5,959 nt of DNA from GCA-2712985 sp964515905 (lineage in GTDB: Bacteria; Pseudomonadota; Alphaproteobacteria; UBA7887). The stretch's first letter is position 1; each line of letters starts with the position of its first letter. Under the pieces are notes generated by a model. That model ran no database searches and was not told the DNA's origin. It was given only the letters and a program-made list of their open reading frames with translations. Position numbers and translations under genes: made by a program. The stretch covers positions 1 to 5,959 of the forward strand of contig CAZEWK010000066.1 of the NCBI GenBank assembly GCA_964515905.1, in the 5' to 3' direction. Positions 1 to 5,959 of this stretch are shown here, piece after piece.

Positions 1-506
1 TCCTCATGGGCATGGGGCCAGCCAAAGTACACCATCAGGCCATCGCCTAAATACTGCGCTACATGGCCGTCGTAGGATTCAATCACCGCACCGGCTGCCG
101 TCTGATACGCACCCATCATCTCTCGCAACACTTCCGGATCAAACTTTGTCGAGAGTTCCGTCGATCCCACCAGATCACAAAACATCACCGTTAATTGACG
201 ACGCTCAGCTTGGGCAACAGTGGCAGGGGTGGATCTAGTTGGAAGTACTTCGGACGATGTTCGCGTGTTAATTCTGGCGGTCTTTTCGGGTCCCTGCTTT
301 AGAATGGACACCTTTTCTGATTTAACATTAAGTAGTTTGACTGCCTTAAGAATTTTCATGCGCGCGCCAACCGCGTTAATATCCATCTCCTTGAGCAGTT
401 CGCTCGTTAGATCAGGCAGTAATTCCCAGTCAATTTCGTTCTCCTCGAACACATCGATATATTGCGTTAGACCCAGATCTTCTAGCCATCGACGTGTATC
501 CGACAT
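1..506 (-). CDS. SAM-domain class III adenylate/guanylate cyclase, N-terminal part (runs off the left edge)
   Basis: Translating the reverse strand from the ATG at 506-504 gives 168 complete codons that stay open to the edge. Residues 3-60 read as a SAM (sterile alpha motif) domain, beginning RRWLEDLGL and containing LLPDLTSELLKEMDI and the closing KILKAVKLL helix. A low-complexity linker (about 62-100) leads into a class III cyclase catalytic domain: RRQLTVMFCDLVGST carries the first metal-binding Asp (D111) and QYLGDGLMVYFG carries the second (D155). In the known family these domains are followed by an AAA/STAND-type ATPase and a TPR array, all presumably beyond the edge here. The product would make a cyclic nucleotide in the cytoplasm in response to an unknown input. 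The position that is usually the adenine-contacting Lys, four residues before D155, is Gln151, so ATP versus GTP preference cannot be read off. The start is supported by a GGGAGGG ribosome site five bases upstream and by the SAM domain beginning at once. The TAG directly before the ATG rules out an in-frame extension. Confidence 0.93.
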   Translation of the reverse strand, partial: MSDTRRWLEDLGLTQYIDVFEENEIDWELLPDLTSELLKEMDINAVGARMKILKAVKLLNVKSEKVSILKQGPEKTARINTRTSSEVLPTRSTPATVAQAERRQLTVMFCDLVGSTELSTKFDPEVLREMMGAYQTAAGAVIESYDGHVAQYLGDGLMVYFGWPHAHE

Positions 507-511
507 CTATA

Positions 512-518
512 CCCTCCC
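512..518 (-). promoter_or_regulatory. Ribosome binding site of the left cyclase gene
   Basis: Read on the minus strand this is GGGAGGG, five bases (TATAG) before the ATG at 506-504. It is a near-perfect Shine-Dalgarno sequence and fixes the start of the cyclase. Confidence 0.75.
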
Positions 519-544
519 ACGCGGAGTGTACACGAGAGCAAAGA

Positions 545-574
545 ATTTTCCAGCTATCTGTAACCCACTGGCAA
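545..574 (-). promoter_or_regulatory. Possible sigma-70-type promoter for the left cyclase gene
   Basis: On the minus strand TTGCCA (574-569) matches five of six bases of the -35 consensus. It is followed after 18 bases by GAAAAT (550-545), four of six for the -10. Transcription would start about 30 bases before the cyclase ATG. The -10 is weak and the match is by eye only. Confidence 0.25.
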
Positions 575-757
575 AGAACCGAGAGTATCTTGTCTTTGGT
601 TTGATGGGACGGTTTGTCATAGGAAAGTCCACTGCGCGAAAGCCATGTACAAGTGAGGGGTCTACTGGGCAAGGATCATGCACCACGGTCCAAGGGGCCC
701 GGGCATCTAATCCATTAGCTAGTACGAGCCGGGACATTCCGATTTATGGGATGGTCT

Positions 758-786
758 TTGAGATTAGGGCTTGGGCTGGGTTTTGC
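758..786. repeat. 29-bp imperfect direct repeat, copy 1
   Basis: This segment (TTGAGATTAGGG at its start, GGTTTTGC at its end) matches 4148-4176 at 25 of 29 positions in the same orientation. The differences are at 767, 769, 774 and 778. Together the copies bracket the block carrying both plus-strand genes. Copy 1 also sits within a short inverted repeat, ATTAG (763-767) with CTAAT (786-790), that copy 2 lacks. No transposase or integrase gene is visible. Confidence 0.7.
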
Positions 787-921
787 TAATATGGTGTGGC
801 GATTGATTGTCTGGGGCCTCTTTTGTACCATCCGCAATTGATTGCGTGTAGGAGAATCCTTGGCGGGAAAGGTGCTTTATTGGTAATTTCTTGCGGCATT
901 AAATTAATAAGACACGAGAAT

Positions 922-929
922 AGAAGGGG
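922..929 (+). promoter_or_regulatory. Ribosome binding site of the secreted-protein gene
   Basis: AGAAGGGG lies seven bases before the ATG at 937. It selects this start over the in-frame ATG at 796, which has no such site and would place 47 unsupported residues ahead of the signal peptide. Confidence 0.6.
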
Positions 930-936
930 TAAATCG

Positions 937-1422
937 ATGATCAGTGGTCAAAAAATTCTTATTGCGACAATTGCATTGGTAGCTTTTACGGCTAGTTCAG
1001 CAATTTGTGCGGAGTGGGAAAGGACGTCGGGCATTTTCGCTCAAATTGATACAATCTCTGCAGTAGATGGTGTGAAAGTATTCTCCTATACAAACTACGG
1101 GACTGTTATCAGCGATGCAGAAGGTGACTCTGTCTCGACTTGTGCCGGTGGCGGCGAAGCAACCGATGCTGGCACGACCCTAAAGCTCGCGTGTGAGTTC
1201 ATTGATGCTGATGGAGATAAATTTTACGAAATGGTGGAACGGACTGTGGGCGACGGTTTTGCCCAGGGACAGGGTCGTCTAACGAGTGCTGGGGGTACGG
1301 GTAAGCACGCAAACCGGAAATACGAGTGCATCTATAGGTTCAACTATATGCCTAAGCTAGAGGGAATGTCAGATGTTCCAGTTGTAGTCAGGACCAAATG
1401 CCGTGGGGACTTACCTTCGTAG
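937..1422 (+). CDS. Small secreted (periplasmic) protein of unknown function
   Basis: The product has 161 residues. Residues 1-25 form a classical Sec signal peptide: a Lys at position 6, the hydrophobic core ILIATIALVAF, and a likely cut after Ala25 (AICA before EWERT). Cys24 is not in a proper lipobox because Ile precedes it, so a lipoprotein is unlikely. The mature part has four cysteines (69, 86, 131, 155), enough for two disulfides in the periplasm. It also has an acidic segment DADGDKF (90-96) and a glycine-rich GGTGKHANRKYEC (119-131). From memory, these motifs in this order, a DxDGD strand followed by GGTGK and a Cys/Tyr strand, recur in short exported beta-rich proteins annotated as hypothetical. 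I cannot name a function. The DADGD segment also fits several EF-hand ligand positions (90, 92, 94, 101) but lacks the usual Gly at loop position 6. The gene appears to stand alone, ending 26 bases before the stem of a strong terminator and 246 bases before the next gene. A longer form from the ATG at 796 is possible but unlikely. Confidence 0.85.
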   Translation: MISGQKILIATIALVAFTASSAICAEWERTSGIFAQIDTISAVDGVKVFSYTNYGTVISDAEGDSVSTCAGGGEATDAGTTLKLACEFIDADGDKFYEMVERTVGDGFAQGQGRLTSAGGTGKHANRKYECIYRFNYMPKLEGMSDVPVVVRTKCRGDLPS

Positions 1423-1447
1423 ATCTAAGCAAATGAAATAGTCTTGG

Positions 1448-1479
1448 AAGGGTCCTGTTTGATCGGGGCCTTTCTTTTT
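1448..1479 (+). terminator. Rho-independent terminator after the secreted-protein gene
   Basis: AAGGGTCCT (1448-1456) pairs with GGGGCCTTT (1465-1473) through nine pairs, three of them G-U, around an eight-base loop. A run of five T follows after one C (1475-1479). It lies 26 bases after the stop codon at 1420-1422 and would separate this gene from the flavoenzyme gene. Confidence 0.75.
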
Positions 1480-1495
1480 GTCGATTCTTGTCTTG

Positions 1496-1517
1496 CAATG
1501 GCTATTCAATGGCTATT
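1496..1517. repeat. Tandem 11-bp direct repeat
   Basis: CAATGGCTATT occurs twice in perfect head-to-tail order (1496-1506, 1507-1517), about 150 bases before the flavoenzyme start and just after the terminator. The period is close to one helical turn, so a two-site protein-binding element is possible. Replication slippage would look the same. Confidence 0.6.
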
Positions 1518-1668
1518 ATCAACCATGTACCGGTGAATAAGCGGAGGGGCCCAAGCACCGCCGCCAGGGATCAAGAAACTTTGAAGCTCGGAGGTTGAAA
1601 TCCTACCCTGCAAACAACGGTTTACGATATAAGTCAATTAATCAGCTTCCCGAGAGGAAAAATGTTTC

Positions 1669-4116
1669 ATGGAGGATCGCCTTCCCACTCAATCCCGTGT
1701 CATCATTGTAGGCGGTGGCATAATTGGTTGTTCCATTGCCTATCACCTTACCAAATTAGGTTGGAAGGACGTGACGATCCTGGAGAGGGGCGAGCTAACT
1801 TGCGGCACGACGTGGCACGCGGCTGGTCTCGTTACACAGCTACGCTCGACCCATACGATGACGGAACTTTGTCGGTACGGGCCTCTTCTTTTTGACTCCC
1901 TAAAAGACGAGGTAGGACAAGACACAGGCTTCAAACAGAACGGCTCGCTACAAATAGCACGGACCCCTGAACGACTGATTGAAATCGCTCGCATGATATC
2001 TCTCGGCAAGGTCTTCGGTGTGGAAGCAAGTATGGTAACCCCAAGCGAGGCCAAGACACTTTACCCTCTACTGGAACAAAATAAGGTTCTGGGAGGGGGC
2101 TTTATCCCGGGAGATGGCCAAACCAATCCAGTGGACACGACCATGGCACTTGCTAAGGGTGTACGACTAGGAGGCGCTCGAATCATTGAGAGAGTCAACG
2201 TTACCGGCTTCCAAATCACTCGTGGAGCGATAACGGCCGTTGAAACGGACTGTGGCACCATAGCCTGTGAAATTGTGGTCAATTGTGCCGGCATCTGGGC
2301 GAGCAACATCGGACAATTGGCCGGTGTTAATGTGCCGCTCTACGCTGCCGAACATATGTATGCAACCACCGAAGCCGATCCCAAAGTGCCATCCGACCTG
2401 CCAGTTCTTCGTGACGCGGACGGTTATGTTTACATCAAAGAGGATGCCCGCAAACTTCTGGTCGGAGCCTTCGAACCAAATGCTAAGCCACTACCTTTGA
2501 GTAACTTGCCTGAGAAATTTGAGTTTGGAGAACTTCAAGAGGATTGGGATCAATTCGAACTTCCGATGAGTCGGGCGATGGAAATGATCCCAATGCTCGA
2601 GAATCTGGGAGTACGTCATTTTATGAATGGTCCAGAAAGTTTTACCCCAGACAACCGATTCATCGTCGGTGAAGCACCAGAGCTTAAAAATTTCTTTGTC
2701 GCTGCAGGTTTCAACTCACAAGGGATTCTCAGTTCCGCCGGGGTTGGTAGGGCGCTTGCGGAATGGATCGTAGATGGAAAGGCCAATATGGATCTGTCTG
2801 AAATTGACATTGCACGATTCCAGCGCTTTCAGATAAATCGGCGTTACCTACATGACCGGACGAGAGAGAGTCTGGGCCTTCTCTATGCCATGCATTGGCC
2901 ACATCGTCAGGTAGAGACCGCGCGACCCGCACGAGAGACACCCCTCCACAGCCGACTAGTGCAGTACAATGCCTGTTTCGGAGAAACCGCTGGATGGGAA
3001 CGGGCCAACTGGTACGCGCCAAAGGGCGTCGACACGGGTTATAAATACTCCTATGGCCGACAAAACTGGTTTGACTTTGTGGGTTGCGAACATCAAGCCG
3101 TCCGAGAAGCCGCCGGGATGTTTGACCTATCTTCGTTTGGTAAGTTGGCCATTCAGGGGAGCGACGCAGAATCCCAATTACAACACATCTGTGCAGCGAA
3201 TATGGCTGTTCCTGTTGGCAAGGTTGTTTATACCCAATTACTTAATCCACGTGGCGGCATTGAAGCCGACTTAACCATCACCCGAATTGCTGAGGACAAA
3301 TACTTGGTGATCACATCCGCTGCGTCGCAAGCTCGAGATTTCAGTTGGATCCGCCGTCATATGCATGATGATGCCCTTGTCACAATGGAAGACGTCACCT
3401 CCGGTTATGGTGTTCTCTCGGTAATGGGACCTAATTCACGGCAGTTGTTGGAAAGCCTGTCTAATGCGGATTTCTCAAACGACCTTTTCCCATTTGGTAC
3501 CTGTCAAGAAATCGAGATTGGATATGCTAAAGCGTTCGCTCTCCGTATAACCTATGTTGGCGAACTGGGTTGGGAACTTTATCTACCGACGGAGTTCACT
3601 GGCCCCGTATTCGACCTTTTGATGAGCGAGGGAAAAAAGTTCGGACTTCGTCTAGCGGGATACCATGCACTAGATTCGTTACGAAGTGAAAAAGGGTATC
3701 GCCACTGGGGACACGATATTTCTCCAGCCGACACACCATTGGAGGCAGGGCTGGGATTTGCGGTCTCACTTGATAAAAACATCGACTTCATTGGGAAGAA
3801 GGCTCTGGAAACACAAAAAAAGGCGGGGCTAAATCGGCGCCTTATGCACTTCTTGATGGATGACTCTGATCCAAACTTGCTTTATGACGAGCCAATTTTC
3901 AGGAACGGGGAACTGGTCGGCAGGACAACATCCGGTTCCTTTGGGTACACACTGGGTCGGTCGGTGGGGATGGGATACATTCGCACACCTAAAAATGTCG
4001 ATAATATTTGGCTGGAGGAGGCCTCCTACAAAGTCGAACTCGGCGGCAGTCTCTTTACTGCAAAAGCCAGCACCAAACCCTTCTTCGACCCCTTAAATAG
4101 GAGGGTAAAAAGTTGA
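1669..4116 (+). CDS. FAD-dependent dimethylglycine/sarcosine dehydrogenase-like protein with C-terminal aminomethyltransferase (GcvT) domain
   Basis: This complete 815-residue protein has the four-part build of dimethylglycine and sarcosine dehydrogenases. Residues 10-370 are a DAO-type FAD domain: VGGGIIG (14-20, dinucleotide-binding glycines 15, 17, 20), Glu39 at the end of the second strand for the FAD ribose, and TTWHAAGLV (47-55), whose His50 aligns with the histidine that carries covalent FAD in mitochondrial dimethylglycine dehydrogenase. NGPESFTPD (320-328) and the closing AAGFNSQGILSSAGVGRALAEWI (345-367) are also typical. A short FAO_M linker spans about 375-435. GcvT-like folate-binding domains follow: FDLSSFGKLAIQG (485-497), LLNPRGGIEADLT (524-536), YVGELGWELYLP (629-640), KGYRHWGHDI (675-684), and a C-terminal barrel from about 715. 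By family knowledge it oxidatively removes an N-methyl group from a methylated amine or amino acid, passing the one-carbon unit to tetrahydrofolate and electrons to an acceptor such as ETF. The exact substrate cannot be read here. The ATG at 1669 follows GAGAGG (1652-1657) at an 11-base spacing. An ATG at 1662 is in another frame. No osmolyte transporter or folate gene adjoins it. Confidence 0.93.
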   Translation: MEDRLPTQSRVIIVGGGIIGCSIAYHLTKLGWKDVTILERGELTCGTTWHAAGLVTQLRSTHTMTELCRYGPLLFDSLKDEVGQDTGFKQNGSLQIARTPERLIEIARMISLGKVFGVEASMVTPSEAKTLYPLLEQNKVLGGGFIPGDGQTNPVDTTMALAKGVRLGGARIIERVNVTGFQITRGAITAVETDCGTIACEIVVNCAGIWASNIGQLAGVNVPLYAAEHMYATTEADPKVPSDLPVLRDADGYVYIKEDARKLLVGAFEPNAKPLPLSNLPEKFEFGELQEDWDQFELPMSRAMEMIPMLENLGVRHFMNGPESFTPDNRFIVGEAPELKNFFVAAGFNSQGILSSAGVGRALAEWIVDGKANMDLSEIDIARFQRFQINRRYLHDRTRESLGLLYAMHWPHRQVETARPARETPLHSRLVQYNACFGETAGWERANWYAPKGVDTGYKYSYGRQNWFDFVGCEHQAVREAAGMFDLSSFGKLAIQGSDAESQLQHICAANMAVPVGKVVYTQLLNPRGGIEADLTITRIAEDKYLVITSAASQARDFSWIRRHMHDDALVTMEDVTSGYGVLSVMGPNSRQLLESLSNADFSNDLFPFGTCQEIEIGYAKAFALRITYVGELGWELYLPTEFTGPVFDLLMSEGKKFGLRLAGYHALDSLRSEKGYRHWGHDISPADTPLEAGLGFAVSLDKNIDFIGKKALETQKKAGLNRRLMHFLMDDSDPNLLYDEPIFRNGELVGRTTSGSFGYTLGRSVGMGYIRTPKNVDNIWLEEASYKVELGGSLFTAKASTKPFFDPLNRRVKS

Positions 4117-4151
4117 ATCGTATCTTGTTGATTAGTCAAAGCTGCCGTTGA
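4099..4151 (+). other. Strong ribosome site in the flavoenzyme's last codons, ahead of a 12-codon TTG-start frame
   Basis: AGGAGGG (4099-4105) lies inside the last codons of the flavoenzyme, as an AGG AGG Arg-Arg pair plus the next base. Seven bases on, TTG (4113-4115) overlaps the stop TGA (4114-4116) as TTGA, the classic layout for a translationally coupled next gene. The frame from that TTG encodes only MNRILLISQSCR before a TGA at 4149-4151. It could be a remnant of a lost downstream gene, a tiny coupled peptide, or chance arising from two Arg codons. No family match is possible at this length. Confidence 0.3.
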
Positions 4152-4176
4152 GATTAAGCCTTGTGCTAGGTTTTGC
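4148..4176. repeat. 29-bp imperfect direct repeat, copy 2
   Basis: Same orientation as 758-786 and identical at 25 of 29 positions, starting TTGAGATTAAGCC and ending AGGTTTTGC. It lies 31 bases after the flavoenzyme stop and 45 bases beyond the end of the right-hand minus-strand gene. Similarity falls off at both sides, so the repeat is short and bounded. Confidence 0.7.
4156..4174 (+). terminator. Weak candidate terminator of the flavoenzyme gene
   Basis: AAGCCT (4156-4161) pairs with AGGTTT (4168-4173), six pairs with one G-U, around a six-base loop and followed by a single further T. The stem is short and the T tract is only four long. It lies inside repeat copy 2, but copy 1 does not preserve the pairing, so termination is probably not the repeat's conserved role. 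Confidence 0.25.
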
Positions 4177-4221
4177 AGGAAGGATTGAATTTCATACGTC
4201 TAACTTCATTTCGGAGTGGCT

Positions 4222-5959
4222 TTATTGCAATTGTTCTAACAGCCCTTTCGCATCTCTTAGATCAGCTGTGCCGAAGCCCTCCGTATACCAATTATAGATT
4301 GGAAGGAGGAGATCATAGGCTTTTTGCCGTTCTTGGCCTTCCCCCCAAAGACGAGCAAGAGAGATCGCAGTACGAAGTTCCCAGAGCTTAGCTTTTTGCT
4401 TCCTCGCTAAATTAAGCGATTCAAATAAAATAGCCTCCACCTCACTTGTATCGAATTTCTCCTGTCCAAGGATGCAAACTGCTTTTAACCGAAGCAATTC
4501 TGGTAACTTCCATTTACACCCAAGTTTCTCCGTGATTCCCAGGGCATATAGTACTCTCTCTTTAGCCTTGTCTTGTTGATGAGATAGCATAAGGGCATCA
4601 ATATGGGCGCCCACCAGTGCAACCTCGTGATAAGCGTTGGTTCCCGAGGTTCTAAGTTGGTTGAATCCTTGTTCAATTGTGTAGAGGGAATCCGGCTGTC
4701 CTTGAAGGTGTTCTGCCCATCCGGCACAAATCAAACCTATTGCGTCCAACAATGGAAAGTTTTTCCCAAGCACAATTTCAAGCATCGCTTTTGCATGCTT
4801 CTCTGTTTCACAGGGGTTGTTGAGATCAAGGTAGGTTTGCGCGGCAAGCCAATGAACATGTGCGACGCCGTATGGGAAATTTAAAGTTTCCGCATGGGCA
4901 ACTGCTCCGCCAATGTGTTCAATAGCTTGATTGGGAAAACCACGAAGCACTTGGATTTGTGCGAGAAAACTTAGTCCAATTGCTTTGGGGTCGTGCCCAT
5001 AGCGGTCCACAAAATTTTGAAAATTTAACTTGGCATATGCTGAAAGAGAGCCTTCTATATGGTGCTTGGCTTGTTCGTGGTCTGGCAAACCATGTAGGAG
5101 TGTTGCATAAAATCGGTGTGCTATGATGTATCCAGCCTTGTCATTCGCCGTGTCTGAATACGTAGCCAACTCTTTAGCAATAGACAGACCCTCGAGAAAC
5201 CTATCACCTAAGCCTCGGTTCATACTAAGGCCGTACATGATCTGAAAGAGCTCTGGAGGCGAATCTACGTTTTGTGTAAGTGAGAATGCTCGTTCGTAAA
5301 CCGCGCCCGTTTCCGAAGATCCGTAGCCATGGAGTTCCGTCATGACGAGGGCAAGGGGCGCCTGCAGTTCGAGTTCGTGTTTGTCCCGAGTGACAGAGGG
5401 ATCTTCCTGCTCCAGATACTTCAAGGCCATTTGAAAATGACTGGCAGCTTCCTGACTGGAGGAAGCACCTTTTGCACGAAGGCCGGCGCTCTTCCAATGA
5501 TCGATGGCCTCGGAGAACCGTTCCGCCTTGGCCAGATGAGAAGCCACAAGTTCAGGTGTATTCGCCACCACCTCCGGAAATTTGGAGATAAGCCCATCGG
5601 CGATACGACCATGGAATTGGCGCCTGGGACCCTGAAGTAAACTATCGTAGGCGGCATCTTGCAGTAACGCGTGTTTGAATATGTACGATCCGTGTGAGGC
5701 CCCCCCTTGGGGTAAAATAATCTGTGCCTCAATCAATTGCTGGAAGGAAGCCTGTAACTCCGAATCCGATAACGGAGATACCGTCGACACCAATTCGTGG
5801 GTAAACTCCCTCCCAATACAGGCACCAATCTGAGCGACCTGCTTCACCGTGTTCAATCGATCCAGACGCGCAATTAAACTTTCCTGTAACGTCGTCGGGA
5901 TCGCAAGCGAGGGCAGGGGCCCATCCAATTCATAACGATCCCCCGCATCCTTCAAGAAA
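4222..5959 (-). CDS. C-terminal part of a cyclase-associated ATPase/TPR regulatory protein (runs off the right edge)
   Basis: The reverse strand is open from the right edge to a TAA at 4224-4222, giving 578 residues; the true start is outside the window. Counting the TTG at 5955 as residue 1, positions 5-35 (GDRYELDGPLPSLAIPTTLQ onward) match the end of the AAA/STAND-type ATPase module that follows SAM and cyclase domains in this family. A winged-helix-like part follows (about 36-110), with the typical FKHALLQDAAYDSLL (93-107). From about 135 to the end is an array of TPR-like helical pairs, including YGHDPKAIGLSFLAQ (319-333) and the family's characteristic end YNWYTEGFGTADLRDAKGLLEQL (554-576). 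The ATPase P-loop and any cyclase domain lie beyond the edge, so the N-terminal domains are inferred from the family. The likely role is a cytoplasmic signalling switch whose TPR array senses partners or ligands and controls nucleotide cyclase output. It converges on the flavoenzyme gene with a 105-base gap. It could instead be a plain ATPase/TPR transcriptional regulator, but the GPLPSLAIPTTLQ and C-terminal motifs favour the cyclase family. Confidence 0.88.
   Translation of the reverse strand, partial: FLKDAGDRYELDGPLPSLAIPTTLQESLIARLDRLNTVKQVAQIGACIGREFTHELVSTVSPLSDSELQASFQQLIEAQIILPQGGASHGSYIFKHALLQDAAYDSLLQGPRRQFHGRIADGLISKFPEVVANTPELVASHLAKAERFSEAIDHWKSAGLRAKGASSSQEAASHFQMALKYLEQEDPSVTRDKHELELQAPLALVMTELHGYGSSETGAVYERAFSLTQNVDSPPELFQIMYGLSMNRGLGDRFLEGLSIAKELATYSDTANDKAGYIIAHRFYATLLHGLPDHEQAKHHIEGSLSAYAKLNFQNFVDRYGHDPKAIGLSFLAQIQVLRGFPNQAIEHIGGAVAHAETLNFPYGVAHVHWLAAQTYLDLNNPCETEKHAKAMLEIVLGKNFPLLDAIGLICAGWAEHLQGQPDSLYTIEQGFNQLRTSGTNAYHEVALVGAHIDALMLSHQQDKAKERVLYALGITEKLGCKWKLPELLRLKAVCILGQEKFDTSEVEAILFESLNLARKQKAKLWELRTAISLARLWGEGQERQKAYDLLLPIYNWYTEGFGTADLRDAKGLLEQLQ

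Larger units (their letters stand above)
507..936. other. Intergenic region between divergent genes
   Basis: No convincing gene lies in these 430 bases. The minus strand has a 76-codon open frame (737-507) whose TAG touches the cyclase ATG in the same frame. It has no ribosome site before its ATG and no confident family match, although its end (FFALVYTPRGRV) vaguely recalls the C-terminal strand of BrnT-type toxins. On the plus strand, the frame open from 220 to 789 is mostly antisense to the cyclase. The region also holds copy 1 of a 29-bp direct repeat (758-786) and two GC(A/G)ATTGATTG boxes 35 bases apart (799-809, 834-844). The last 40 bases are AT-rich and should include the promoter of the secreted-protein gene, but no clear -35/-10 pair stands out. 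Confidence 0.6.

Noticed and set aside
220..789. 189-codon open frame on the plus strand
   Set aside because: Its first half is antisense to the well-supported SAM/cyclase gene, and the protein has no recognisable motifs. It is open by frame shadowing.
796..936. 47-residue N-terminal extension of the secreted protein from the ATG at 796
   Set aside because: It would bury the signal peptide and has no ribosome site, while the ATG at 937 has both a good site and a canonical signal peptide directly after it.
1540..1615. tRNA-like stretch containing GGAGGTTGAAATCCT before CCCTGCA
   Set aside because: It has a T-arm-like piece, but the T stem and acceptor stem carry mismatches, there is no proper D or anticodon arm, and the conserved TTC of the T loop is TTG.
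1662..1895. 77-codon plus-strand frame starting seven bases before the flavoenzyme
   Set aside because: It overlaps the flavoenzyme FAD domain in another frame and encodes no recognisable protein. Its ATG only shares the flavoenzyme's ribosome site.
4120..4128. GTATCTTGT shared with 585-593
   Set aside because: The 9-mer is not collinear with the 29-bp repeat pair, and a match of this length is expected by chance in 6 kb.
1..5959. Small circular replicon with one cyclase gene spanning the ends
   Set aside because: The join would be in frame but would lack the rest of the cyclase and the ATPase core, and no replication or mobilisation gene or origin is visible.

Overview
The window looks like a piece of a Gram-negative bacterial genome, most likely from Pseudomonadota and probably an alphaproteobacterium. 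This rests on three things: multidomain SAM/cyclase/ATPase/TPR proteins, an 815-residue dimethylglycine/sarcosine dehydrogenase-like flavoenzyme of the kind common in osmolyte-degrading alphaproteobacteria, and a small protein with a Sec signal peptide. No rRNA, tRNA, CRISPR array or transposase was seen, so the assignment is an inference from protein style.

Layout, left to right. (1) Positions 1-506, minus strand: the first 168 codons of a SAM-domain plus class III nucleotide cyclase protein, running off the left edge. (2) Positions 507-936: an intergenic stretch with a possible promoter for that gene and the first copy of a 29-bp imperfect direct repeat. (3) Positions 937-1422, plus strand: a small secreted protein of unknown function, followed by a good Rho-independent terminator. 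(4) Positions 1423-1668: a leader region with a tandem 11-bp repeat. (5) Positions 1669-4116, plus strand: the complete flavoenzyme with a folate-binding aminomethyltransferase half. A strong Shine-Dalgarno sequence lies in its last codons, ahead of a 12-codon reading frame. (6) Positions 4117-4221: a short convergent gap holding the second copy of the 29-bp repeat. (7) Positions 4222-5959, minus strand: the C-terminal 578 codons of a SAM/cyclase/ATPase/TPR-type protein, running off the right edge.

The two edge genes are the N-terminal end and the C-terminal end of the same multidomain architecture, on the same strand. They are arranged so that the right one ends before the left one begins. 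The simplest reading is two tandem paralogous signalling genes (cyclase, STAND-like ATPase, TPR) separated by a 3.4-kb block. That block carries the secreted-protein gene and the flavoenzyme gene on the opposite strand and is bracketed by the 25/29-identical direct repeats. No functional link between the signalling genes and the demethylating enzyme can be shown from the sequence. The repeat-bracketed block and the fact that both edges fall in one gene family are the most unusual aspects of the window. I see no clear case for a wholly new system.
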